Shown one piece after another: positions 26,122 to 34,313 of a stretch of 43,236 nucleotides of DNA. The translations under genes were made by a program, and so were the position numbers. The stretch's first letter is position 1; each line of letters opens with the position of its first letter. The DNA is from JADHUC01 sp964617665 (GTDB lineage Bacteria > Planctomycetota > Planctomycetia > Pirellulales > Pirellulaceae): assembly GCA_964617665.1 (NCBI GenBank), contig CAZUAH010000050.1:1-43236 (forward strand). The letters are read 5' to 3'. Under the pieces are notes generated by a model, which worked only from the letters and a program-made list of their open reading frames with translations, did not search any database and was not told the origin of the DNA.

Positions 26122-26197
26122 GTAGGTCAGGCTGTGCCTGACGAATTGCAGGTTGACGCCAAGCATGCCCATTTCCGTCAGGCACAGCCTGACCTAC
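26122..26197. repeat. palindromic element, 22-base perfect arms
   Basis: The arms 26122-26143 and 26176-26197 are exact reverse complements over 22 bases, separated by 32 bases. Each arm is itself a hairpin (GTCAGGC-TGT-GCCTGAC). The element fills most of the gap between the DUF1501 and PPC genes. This layout is that of REP/BIME-type interspersed elements; it might also act on the mRNA by stabilising or attenuating the upstream gene. Confidence 0.85.
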
Positions 26198-26223
26198 GAT
26201 GCTAACATCTGAGAACGCTACGA

Positions 26224-27618
26224 TTACATGATTTCCTTCAGGCGTCCGGCCATGGGGATGCCGTCTGCGGCGTTCGGGGTAACCGTCAATGCCAGACCCA
26301 GCGGATTGGGCAGCGTCCCGTCGGGATCGATCCCCATCAACTGATGAATGCTGCCGATCAAGTCGCACGGGTAGACGGGGCGATCCTTGACCTCTTCGCC
26401 CTTAGCATCCGACTCGCCCACCAGTTGGCCACCCTTGAAACCGCCACCGGCGACCACGGCCGAAAAGCACTTGCCGTAATGGCCGCGTCCGCCGTTCCAG
26501 GGCGGCTTCCAGTCGATCTTGGGCGTGCGGCCGAACTCGCCGCTCCACCAAATGACGGTGCTATCCAACAGGCCTCGATCCGACAGATCCTCCATCAACG
26601 TTGCCATACCCTGGTCTAGCTCTGGCAACAATGTCTGCATCTTTCGGAAATTCTCCGTGTGAGTATCCCATCCGCCGAAGTTGATGGTGATGTACGGGAC
26701 GCCGAGTTCGACCAAACGCCGTGCGACCAGACAAGCTTGGCCGAACCTGGTCAGCGCTGTTTCGCTCCACGGCATGTGGCCGTACTTGCTTCTCAGTTTG
26801 GCATCTTCCGATGACAGATCGAACGCCTTGGCGCCGTCACCCACAATCATGTCGTAGGCCTGCTCCTCCGATTCGTAGAATGTCGTCAGAGCCGCGTTGC
26901 CTTTGGCGGTGGGGCCAAATGTGTCGACCTTGCGCAAGAAGTCACGACGCCTCTTCTGTTGTTCTTGGGAGATGCCTTGAGAGACGACGCCTTCAACCGC
27001 AAACACCGCCTGCGACGGATCGCCACCGGTAGCGAAGGGTATGTATCGTGGCCCGAGGAAACCGGCCTCGGAGAACCGTCCTTGCGACTGAGTCAGCACG
27101 ACGTAGGGCGGAAGCAGGCCCTTGTAGCCAGCGTCGTAGCCCTTAAACAATGACACCACCGCGCCGGCACACGGATAGACCAGCCGATCGCCCGGGCGCC
27201 GGCCGGTCTGCGTCAGATAGGCCGCCGTCTCGTGGCCGTTGTTGCCGTGAGTCATACTGCGGATGATGGAGAACTTGTCGGCCTGCTTGGCCAAACGAGG
27301 AAGCAGCTCGCCGATCCGGATGCCGTTGACGTTGGTCTGGATCGGTTTGATCAACGGACCGCAATAGTCGTTGCCTGCTTCCGGCTTCGGATCAAAGGTA
27401 TCCAGGTGCGGCGGTCCGCCAGCCAACCAGATCTGGATGACCGACTTGGCCTTGGCCTTCGGCGGTTTCGCGCCGGCCGCCGCTTCGCGTCCTGCCAGCA
27501 GCAACCCTGCCGCGCCGGCCAATCCGCTGGCCATCGCCTCGCGCCGCGAGATCGGCGCACCTCGTTCGACTTCGCCACCGTTCAACGGTCTGTCAACCGA
27601 CGGATGTTCTGTGCTCAT
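26224..27618 (-). CDS. DUF1501 family protein (Tat-exported sulfatase-fold protein)
   Basis: The 464-residue product has the usual DUF1501 length. The N-terminal ISRREAMASGLAGAAGLLLA is a twin-arginine signal. Family signatures follow in order: SVIQIWLAGGPPHLDTFDPK (residues about 59-78), IRSMTHGNNGHETA (about 118-131), INFGGWDTHTENF (about 303-315), WWSGEFGRTPKID (about 343-355) and GRGHYGKCFSAVVAGGGFKG. These histidines and aspartates are conserved in the family, which is distantly related to alkaline phosphatases and sulfatases. The ATG at 27618 follows GGTGAGGAA. It is the middle gene of a three-gene minus-strand cluster, and DUF1501 genes nearly always sit beside DUF1549/DUF1553 genes in planctomycetes. 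The biochemical function of the pair is not established. Confidence 0.92.
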   Translation of the reverse strand: MSTEHPSVDRPLNGGEVERGAPISRREAMASGLAGAAGLLLAGREAAAGAKPPKAKAKSVIQIWLAGGPPHLDTFDPKPEAGNDYCGPLIKPIQTNVNGIRIGELLPRLAKQADKFSIIRSMTHGNNGHETAAYLTQTGRRPGDRLVYPCAGAVVSLFKGYDAGYKGLLPPYVVLTQSQGRFSEAGFLGPRYIPFATGGDPSQAVFAVEGVVSQGISQEQQKRRRDFLRKVDTFGPTAKGNAALTTFYESEEQAYDMIVGDGAKAFDLSSEDAKLRSKYGHMPWSETALTRFGQACLVARRLVELGVPYITINFGGWDTHTENFRKMQTLLPELDQGMATLMEDLSDRGLLDSTVIWWSGEFGRTPKIDWKPPWNGGRGHYGKCFSAVVAGGGFKGGQLVGESDAKGEEVKDRPVYPCDLIGSIHQLMGIDPDGTLPNPLGLALTVTPNAADGIPMAGRLKEIM

Positions 27619-27642
27619 TTCCTCACCTTGCTGCTAGTTTCA

Positions 27643-27715
27643 TTCGTTCAACGGAAAGCCGAAGGCGACTGTGTTTCCGGCGAACGCCGACGCCTTCGGC
27701 TTTCCGTTAAACGAA
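27643..27715. repeat. palindromic element, 25-base arms
   Basis: Arms 27643-27667 and 27691-27715 are reverse complements at 24 of 25 positions, separated by 23 bases. The core is AACGGAAAGCCGAAGGCG on the left and its complement on the right. It lies in the gap between the DUF1549/DUF1553 and DUF1501 genes, 14 bases past the stop of the first. Its sequence is unlike the other palindromes in the window, so it belongs to a different family. Confidence 0.85.
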
Positions 27716-27728
27716 TTACCTACAACGC

Positions 27729-29441
27729 CTAATGTCGGAACGAAAACTCCGGACCGTTGATTAGCGCCCAAGCCAGGTCGCGCAACACCCTACTACCCCC
27801 CGTATCGCGATACGTCTTCACGGCCTCCAACTCCTCTCCCGTCGGAAACCGCGAAAGAATCGTTAGATAGAGCTCGGTGATGGCCTCTTCGCTCTTTTCA
27901 CGCGTCCAATGTATCAGAGGTTGCATCTTGGGCCCCCCTTCGATTTTTCGCCGGATATGGCTGGAATTCAACATGTGCAGCCGCTGAGCCGCCGTCGTGC
28001 GGTTGCTGCGATCCGTGGCCAGACCAGTATCGCGCGACGATTTGCCAAACTTCTCCAGGAACGGGCTGGTGATACTGGCGTCGGCCATTGCCACCGAGCG
28101 CTGATCTTCGGGCATAAACGTGTATGGCTCTGGAATGATGCTGGAGTACTGCTCCCTTGTACCCGAGATCTGGCACAGGGCGTCGATCAACACCTCGGCC
28201 TCCAATCGGCGCACGGGATAGCAGGCGAAATTCGCCTCGCCTTTGGAGTCTCCGGCTGGCGAGATATGCGAACGCTGATAAGTCGTCGAATTCAGGATCA
28301 GCCGACACAGATGCTTCAGATCGTATTCGGACGAGACAAGCGCCCGCTCCAGGTACTCAAGCAGCTCCGGATTGACGGGCGGGTTGTCCGACCGGATATC
28401 GTCCGGCGGATGAATGATGCCACGGCCCAGCAGCCAGTACCATGTGCGATTGGCAATGTTGCGAGCAAACCATGGGCTCTTGGGAGCTAACAGCCAGTTG
28501 GCAAATGCCTCGCGAGGGTCCTGGCCCGGCGACAAATCGGCTCGCGTTCCGTCGGGAAACGCGGCCGTGTTCAACGTCTTGGCAGCTGCCTCCGTGGCTG
28601 CCCCTTCCAGATCGAACAGGACGATCTCCTCCTTCCATTCGCCGGTGCGTTTGAAGGCGATCTGCGAAAAGAACGCCGCCATGCCCGACCACTGCTCCTT
28701 GGACCAGCCCTCTGGTCGCACGCCCATGAAGCTGAGCGCTACGGCCTGTGCAATGGCTTGCGGTTCCCTATTTTGAACCGCGCGGTAGAAGTTTACCTGG
28801 GGCTTGCGGAAGTTGCTTCCGCTGGCGGTTAGCATCTCCCGGACGAACTGGTCGTACGGCATGTTTTCCCGGACGCACGTCCGAATCCAGCGGTGGTAGG
28901 CTTGTACCGCATTGGGCCAGAGGTTGATGGGGAATTCCGATTTGACCCGCAGCAGATCGCACCACTTCATCGTCCAATAGTCGACGAACTCATCCCGTCC
29001 CAATAGGTGATCAATCAGCTTGCGTCGTTTATCGGGGTCGCTATCGTTCAAGAACGCTCGCGCCTCGTCGGCCGTGGGCAGCGTGCCGGTAACATCTAGA
29101 TAGACCCGGCGCACGAAGACCCCGTCCGAGCACACATTGGCTGGCTCGATGCCCAGTTGCTTCAGCCGAGCAACCACCACTTCATCAATTCGGCCTCGGG
29201 CAGTCGGATCGGCATCGCTTTCAAAAGGAGGCATCGGCGGTCCAGCTCGAGCCGTTCCGGCCAAGGTTGCTGCCACGGCAACGACGACAAGATACAATAG
29301 GGGGCCTGGGAATTGGGAGGGCGAAGCTCCTGCTGAGCCGGATCTCGGGCATGGACACGCGGCTCGGCGGGAGCCTCGCCCTCCCGATAACCGCGGATTC
29401 TGACCGGTCGAATTTCCGGACGCCCTCAAAGATCTATTCAT
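27729..29441 (-). CDS. DUF1549/DUF1553 domain protein (PSCyt/PSD1 type) with palindrome-derived N-terminal insert
   Basis: The 570-residue product has DUF1549 at about residues 85-250 (DEVVVARLKQLGIEPANVC, FVRRVYLDVTGTLPTADEAR, DYWTMKWCDLLRVKSEFPIN) and DUF1553 at about 305-540 (DPREAFANWLLAPKSPWFAR, NRTWYWLLGRGIIHPPDDI, LKHLCRLILNSTTYQRS, RRLEAEVLIDALCQISG). It lacks the cytochrome-like region of longer relatives. The N terminus is odd: MNRSLRA is followed by about 35 residues encoded by a palindromic element (29315-29385), and only then by a hydrophobic core, LLYLVVVAVAATLAGTARA. The element seems to have been inserted between the n-region and h-region of a signal peptide. The ATG at 29441 is the only good start that provides a basic n-region, though its ribosome site is weak. 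First gene of the cluster with DUF1501 and PPC genes. Confidence 0.87.
   Translation of the reverse strand: MNRSLRASGNSTGQNPRLSGGRGSRRAACPCPRSGSAGASPSQFPGPLLYLVVVAVAATLAGTARAGPPMPPFESDADPTARGRIDEVVVARLKQLGIEPANVCSDGVFVRRVYLDVTGTLPTADEARAFLNDSDPDKRRKLIDHLLGRDEFVDYWTMKWCDLLRVKSEFPINLWPNAVQAYHRWIRTCVRENMPYDQFVREMLTASGSNFRKPQVNFYRAVQNREPQAIAQAVALSFMGVRPEGWSKEQWSGMAAFFSQIAFKRTGEWKEEIVLFDLEGAATEAAAKTLNTAAFPDGTRADLSPGQDPREAFANWLLAPKSPWFARNIANRTWYWLLGRGIIHPPDDIRSDNPPVNPELLEYLERALVSSEYDLKHLCRLILNSTTYQRSHISPAGDSKGEANFACYPVRRLEAEVLIDALCQISGTREQYSSIIPEPYTFMPEDQRSVAMADASITSPFLEKFGKSSRDTGLATDRSNRTTAAQRLHMLNSSHIRRKIEGGPKMQPLIHWTREKSEEAITELYLTILSRFPTGEELEAVKTYRDTGGSRVLRDLAWALINGPEFSFRH
29315..29385. repeat. 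palindromic element inside the DUF1549/DUF1553 gene, 26-base arms
   Basis: Arms 29315-29340 and 29360-29385 are reverse complements at 23 of 26 positions around a 19-base centre. The whole element is in frame in the coding region and is translated as the arginine-, glycine- and serine-rich segment containing SGSAGASPSQ. From memory, 'GSAGASPS'-like and 'GEAPAEP'-like peptides recur in predicted planctomycete proteins as products of this repeat; this could not be checked here. Confidence 0.82.
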
Positions 29442-29808
29442 GTTACTGGTCCAGCGTAGAGCACGTATTTGAGTCCATTCATTCTATGACCACAATTGTC
29501 CCCAAACAATCGCAGAGAACGGGTATAGATGTTTTTGTGGTCTGTGTCGGTGGCGCGTCTTCCACTGTTCTCAGAGCCAGTCTTCAAGTTCGTTGCGGTG
29601 GCCTTCCGCTCTCATTGAAGGGCCTGGAAATCGGCGCAAAACGCGGTGGCTGGAAACCTGCGGATGCAATCCCCGTAGACTCTTGTTATCCTAGTGCCAG
29701 TCACTCCGTCAGACATCGCTCGCCGCGCATAACACACCCAAGCCACGCAAATGAACTTCGCCCAACCCAGGGCAACCTACTACACCCACACAGCGACAGG
29801 CAATCACT
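29442..29808. other. divergent intergenic region, no gene seen
   Basis: These 367 bases separate the divergent DUF1549/DUF1553 and beta-helix genes and must contain both promoters. I found no convincing promoter pair, dyad or small gene. An open frame crosses it on the plus strand, but its composition and lack of motifs suggest chance. Confidence 0.4.
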
Positions 29809-32502
29809 ATGAAAAGCCACCTTATCCCATTTGTCATCCTGCTGGTCGGATTATTCGTCACTTGGCAATCCGCCGCCGCCAAAACGATCCACGTCTCCCC
29901 GCGCGGAAATGATGCCTGGACCGGGCAACACAATCAGCCCAACGCCGACCGGTCCGACGGCCCGGTCGCCACGCTCACCCGAGCCCGAGACATCATCCGC
30001 CAATGGAAATCGGCAGGCCCGCTGGATGAACCCGTTCGCGTCATCGTGGCCGACGGCGTCTATTCGATTACCGAGCGGTTTGTGCTTACACCGCAAGACA
30101 GCGGCACGGAGTCGTGTCCGATCACCTACGAAAGTGCGCCGGGCGCGTCACCCATCATCTCGGGCGGTAGAATCATCACCGGCTTCCAGCCTGCGGAAAA
30201 CGAAATCTGGAAGACGCAAATCCCCGAAGCGGCTGCCGGCAGGTGGCATTTCGAGCAGTTGATTGTCGATGGCGTGCGCGCGGTTCGTGCCAAGACTCCG
30301 AACCGCTTCTACGACTACATGGGCGACACCTTCGAAGTCCCTGTCGAAGGCAAGCAGAGCCAGTTCCGCCGCACTACCAAGGTTCCGGCCAAGTCGCTGG
30401 AACCGCTCAAGGGGCTGAGTGACGCCGAACTCCACGACGTCACGCTCGTTGCCTTCCACAAGTGGTGCATCAGCCGTCGCTTCCTCACCGACATCAACCT
30501 CGACGCCAACACAATCATCACTGTCGGCGAGAAACTCAAGAGCTATTCCGGATGGCCCGCCAACACGCGATTCCATCTGGAGAATCTCAAGGCGGAATTG
30601 GACACGCCCGGCGAATGGTTCCTCAGCCGCGAAGGCACGTTGTACTACATGCCCCTGCCCGGACAAGACATGACCAAGGCCCAGGTCGTGGCTCCCGTCG
30701 CCGAAAAACTGGTTGTGATTCAGGGAAAACCCGAACAGGGTCAGTTTGTCGAACATGTCACGCTGCAAGGGCTCTCGTTCCAACACAATTCGTACCCGCT
30801 GCCGGCGCACGGGTATGCTCCGTACCAGGCCGCTTGTGTGACCGAGGCGGCTGTCATGGCGGACGGTGCGCGAAACGTGGCGATGATCGACTGCGAGATC
30901 CTTCACACGGGTGATTACGCCGTCTGGTTCCGGCGCGGCTGCCAAAACTGCCGGCTTCGTCAGTGCTATTTGGCCGACCTCGGCTCTGGCGGTGTTCGCA
31001 TCGGTGAAAGCGGCATCCGTGGGAACTTGGCCGAACGGACGCATCATATCACGGTAGACAACAACATCATCCACCATGGCGGTCGGGTCTACATGGAGGG
31101 GGTGGGCGTCTGGATCGGACAGAGTGGCGAAAACACGGTGACTCACAACGACATCGCCGACTTCTACTACACCGGTATCTCCGCCGGCTGGCGTTGGGGA
31201 TACAGCGACGCGCTGGCCAAGAATAACAGCATCTGTTTCAACCACGTGCATCACCTGGGCCACGGCGTGCTGAGCGACATGGGCGGCATCTACACGTTGG
31301 GGCCGTCCGAGGGCACCGTCATCGGCAATAACATCTTCCACGACATCTATGCCTACTCGTACGGAGGCTGGGGACTGTATACCGACGAGGGCAGTACCGG
31401 TATCACGATGGAGAACAACTTGGTCTACAACACCAAGACCGGTAGCTTCCACCAGCACTACGGCAAGGAAAACGTAGTCCGAAACAACATCTTGGTCTGC
31501 AGCCAGAATCCGCAGATCGCGGCGACTCGCGTGGAAGACCATCTCTCCTTCACGCTCGAGCGTAACATCGTGTACTGGAAAACCGGCGCCCTGTTTGGCG
31601 GCCCTTGGACTCGCATCCGGGCCAAGGTCGACAATAACTGCTACTTCAACGCGGCTGGTGATCCCGTAACCTTCGCCGGCATGGAGTTGGAGGCTTGGCA
31701 CAAACTCGGATATGACCAACACTCTGTCATCGCCGATCCGCTTTTCGCGGATGCCGAGAACAACGACTATCGTCTCAAGCCCGACTCGCCCGCGTTGAAG
31801 ACTGGCTTCGAGCCTTTCGATTACAGCAAGGCCGGTGTGTACGGCGATGCGAATTGGATCGAGAAGGCGGCCCAGGCCGAGATGCCGTCGATTGAATTGC
31901 CCCCGGGGCCGCCGCCCGTGGCGATTCGCGACGATTTCGAAAAGACACCCACTGGGGGCCGGCCCCGAATGGCCCAGACCCACGTGGAAGGCCGCGGCGA
32001 CGTGATCGAAGTCACTGCGGAAAGGGCGGCTACGGGCAAGCAGTCTCTCAAGGTTGTAGATGCCCCAGGTCTGAAGTTCTCCTACGATCCCCATTTCTAT
32101 TATTCACCGGGGCACAAGGCCAGCACGACGATCTGCAAGTTTGACTTGCTCGTCGAGCCCCGAGTGAGAATCAACTACCAATGGCGAGATTGGCGGAGTT
32201 CGCCTTATCGTGTTGGAACGTCGCTAGATATCGTCCAGAACCGACTAATCGTAGGCGGCAAAACGCTGCTTGAACTGCCCACGGACAAATGGGTCCGCTT
32301 TGAGATCGCAGCTGACCTTGGAAAAGGCAACTCCGGCAAGTGGAACCTGACCATCACACCTGCCGGTCAGCCATCCCTGGAATTCAAAGGCATCCAAAAC
32401 GGCACCCCAGCCTTCGAACAACTCACTTGGCTCGGCTTTACCAGCAACGCCACTTCAGAAAGCGTCTTCTACGTCGACAACCTTTCGATCGAAAACCAGT
32501 GA
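29809..32502 (+). CDS. secreted right-handed parallel beta-helix protein
   Basis: The 897-residue product begins with a signal peptide (MKSHLIPFVILLVGLFVTWQ, then SAAA). The start of the mature part, IHVSPRGNDAWTGQ and GPVATLTRARDIIRQ, is the typical opening of secreted beta-helix proteins related to pectate-lyase-fold enzymes. Short Asn/His-rich turns between about residues 340 and 600 (ITVDNNIIHHGG, NTVTHNDIADFYYTGIS, NNSICFNHVHHLGHG, TVIGNNIFHDIY, ENNLVYNTKTGSFHQHYGKE) are right-handed helix coils. The last 190 residues form a beta-sandwich, concanavalin-like module (DDFEKTPTGGRPR to YVDNLSIENQ). A role in binding or cleaving an acidic or sulfated polysaccharide is likely, but no family-specific catalytic residues could be assigned. 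It stands alone, transcribed away from the DUF1549 cluster. Confidence 0.83.
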   Translation: MKSHLIPFVILLVGLFVTWQSAAAKTIHVSPRGNDAWTGQHNQPNADRSDGPVATLTRARDIIRQWKSAGPLDEPVRVIVADGVYSITERFVLTPQDSGTESCPITYESAPGASPIISGGRIITGFQPAENEIWKTQIPEAAAGRWHFEQLIVDGVRAVRAKTPNRFYDYMGDTFEVPVEGKQSQFRRTTKVPAKSLEPLKGLSDAELHDVTLVAFHKWCISRRFLTDINLDANTIITVGEKLKSYSGWPANTRFHLENLKAELDTPGEWFLSREGTLYYMPLPGQDMTKAQVVAPVAEKLVVIQGKPEQGQFVEHVTLQGLSFQHNSYPLPAHGYAPYQAACVTEAAVMADGARNVAMIDCEILHTGDYAVWFRRGCQNCRLRQCYLADLGSGGVRIGESGIRGNLAERTHHITVDNNIIHHGGRVYMEGVGVWIGQSGENTVTHNDIADFYYTGISAGWRWGYSDALAKNNSICFNHVHHLGHGVLSDMGGIYTLGPSEGTVIGNNIFHDIYAYSYGGWGLYTDEGSTGITMENNLVYNTKTGSFHQHYGKENVVRNNILVCSQNPQIAATRVEDHLSFTLERNIVYWKTGALFGGPWTRIRAKVDNNCYFNAAGDPVTFAGMELEAWHKLGYDQHSVIADPLFADAENNDYRLKPDSPALKTGFEPFDYSKAGVYGDANWIEKAAQAEMPSIELPPGPPPVAIRDDFEKTPTGGRPRMAQTHVEGRGDVIEVTAERAATGKQSLKVVDAPGLKFSYDPHFYYSPGHKASTTICKFDLLVEPRVRINYQWRDWRSSPYRVGTSLDIVQNRLIVGGKTLLELPTDKWVRFEIAADLGKGNSGKWNLTITPAGQPSLEFKGIQNGTPAFEQLTWLGFTSNATSESVFYVDNLSIENQ

Positions 32503-32695
32503 GGCTCAAGCTGACGATTCAACGCGTCATCGCGTGTTCGTGCGTGTAGAGCGGAGCTCAGCTACGCCTAAACTGGCTCCATCAGCGGGGCAACAGGAAG
32601 ATCGTAGGACAATACGACGGAGAGAGCGACATTGGGTGTGTGGCGGGAAGGCTGGTTACACGACTATTCGTTATCCGCGGAGTGCCGTGCATGCT
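32503..32695. other. convergent intergenic region with short near-palindrome
   Basis: The 193-base gap between the convergent beta-helix and ExbD-like genes has no gene. A 14-base near-palindrome, AGCGGAGCTCAGCT at 32550-32563, pairs at all but one base pair and may be a solitary arm of a larger interspersed repeat. Confidence 0.3.
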
Positions 32696-34135
32696 TCAGC
32701 GATCGATTGATAGATCAGGCCCATCCTCTTCCTTGACTTCTACCGGGTCTACTTCTGGGACGATATCCATCGGTTCGACCAAAGCCTCCTCGAATTCCTC
32801 GAGTTCCTCAATTTCCACACCACGAGGCGACCCCAGAGGCCAGACTTTTTTGATCAACGCAACCCGCGTGCCGCTTTCGTCGACAAAGTAGGAAACCGAC
32901 CGGTACGCCTCGGCGACGTACTTGAACCTCAGCGCATCGTCGCAATGCAGCTCCAATTCGGCGGCCTCGGCGACGCTGCCGGGTCCGCGATCGTCGCCAA
33001 TGATGCTGATGATGTGGCTGTGCAGGATCTCGAAATTGGTTCCGAGGTTGTTATCATTCAGGGACATCAGCGCCAATTCGCCGGCGCGGCGGGCCTTCAA
33101 GCGAACCTTCAAAGGCGGGAGCATATCCGCATCCGGCAACCCTTCGGCAGGCGCCGCCAACGGGGCACTGAACGGATAGGAATCCGTGCCACACTGCAGC
33201 ACAAACCGCTCGAAACGATTGTTCTGACACGCCTTGATAGCACGTCTGAAATCTCCATATGACGCGCGGTCGTCCATAGTGATCCGGACCGAAATGGCAG
33301 CGGCCGTCTTGCCACGTTCTTCTGCGCTACTACTCAAGCGCGACAGAGCTGCATTCGCATCATCAATCGACGTTTCATCCCCCTCAATCGCGATCGTTTT
33401 CTTCGCCGAGACGTTCACATAGATCGTGTTGATATCTGTTTTCGCCCCGTCCGTGCGCTGCTCCGAGGAAAGTTTGCCCCATGTGCCCTCGGCGTTGCGA
33501 ACGATATGAATATCGTAGGCCGGCAGCATGAACTGCTCGATCTTCCATTTGCCATCCTTGCGTTTGGCAACGTAGTCAACCTTGCCCTGATACAGATCAG
33601 GGACTTTGAACGACACTGTGCCTTTGGCCATGTCCCCCGTGACATTGCACGTGAAATCGGTGATTCGGTCGGCGTGGATGAATGTCACTGGCCCGTGTAG
33701 CAACGTGAATCTTCCGATTCTCATTCCGACGCGATAGACTTCCTTTGCGATGTCGCTCGGCTTGGGAGCGCTTTTGAGAAACTGAAATTGCTCCTTCGCA
33801 TCAGCGTGCTCCTTCGGTCTCAACGTGAAGAGCACGAACGACAGCGACTTGTTTTCCAGGTCGGACGTCCTAGGTGCCGTGGCCGACCGAGCCAGCTTCT
33901 CGAACTCTTCACGCGCCATGGCGGCTGCTTTTGGGATCAGCCCCCGGATCTCCGCAGCGCTCTCGGCCGTGGCCTTCTTGACTTTGCCCGCCTCGTCCGT
34001 TTCGCCAAAGGTTCTCACTGAGGCTTTCGCCGCCGTCTCCGCGTCGTCCGCAGCATGGGCTCCCTGTCCGTCCGGCAAGCGTCCTACCACGAGTAGAAGA
34101 ACAAGAGCATGCAGGCCGAGCATCGCGGTCTTCAT
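32696..34135 (-). CDS. secreted protein with ExbD/TolR-like domain, function unknown
   Basis: The 479-residue product has a signal peptide (MKTAMLGLHALVLLLVVGRL, cleavage near residue 29). Residues about 30-215 include helical and beta-rich parts with no family I recognise. Residues about 238-315 (INTIYVNVSAKKTIAIEGDE, then AAAISVRITMDDRASYGDFR, then CQNNRFERFVLQ) resemble the periplasmic domain of ExbD/TolR, where 'v.i..D....y..v......ag...v.l' is usual. The ExbD transmembrane anchor is absent. The C terminus is very acidic and Pro/Val-rich. The ATG at 34135 follows AGAGGA. It is divergent from the oxidoreductase gene. The ExbD link is a fold-level impression and could be wrong. Confidence 0.7.
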   Translation of the reverse strand: MKTAMLGLHALVLLLVVGRLPDGQGAHAADDAETAAKASVRTFGETDEAGKVKKATAESAAEIRGLIPKAAAMAREEFEKLARSATAPRTSDLENKSLSFVLFTLRPKEHADAKEQFQFLKSAPKPSDIAKEVYRVGMRIGRFTLLHGPVTFIHADRITDFTCNVTGDMAKGTVSFKVPDLYQGKVDYVAKRKDGKWKIEQFMLPAYDIHIVRNAEGTWGKLSSEQRTDGAKTDINTIYVNVSAKKTIAIEGDETSIDDANAALSRLSSSAEERGKTAAAISVRITMDDRASYGDFRRAIKACQNNRFERFVLQCGTDSYPFSAPLAAPAEGLPDADMLPPLKVRLKARRAGELALMSLNDNNLGTNFEILHSHIISIIGDDRGPGSVAEAAELELHCDDALRFKYVAEAYRSVSYFVDESGTRVALIKKVWPLGSPRGVEIEELEEFEEALVEPMDIVPEVDPVEVKEEDGPDLSIDR

Positions 34136-34313
34136 CGTTCGTCCTCTCGAATGGTCCCGTCAATCGACGCGGTGCAGCGAGCACGATGCCCGTAGCGAGC
34201 CGGCGTCATTCATTACCGCAGCGAATGCATTATACTGCGTTGTGCCGTATGGAGGCACCAGTGAGGCACTGCTGAGTTGATGCCAGGACAACATTCCTGA
34301 AAGGGAAACGCGG

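Noticed and set aside
26122..27715. CRISPR array or attachment sites
   Set aside because: The repeats are single palindromes of different sequence, not regularly spaced direct repeats, and no cas or integrase genes are present.
30148..32094. 648-codon open frame antisense to the beta-helix gene
   Set aside because: It is the complementary shadow of a well-supported gene in high-GC DNA; the plus-strand frame has a signal peptide and clear beta-helix turns.
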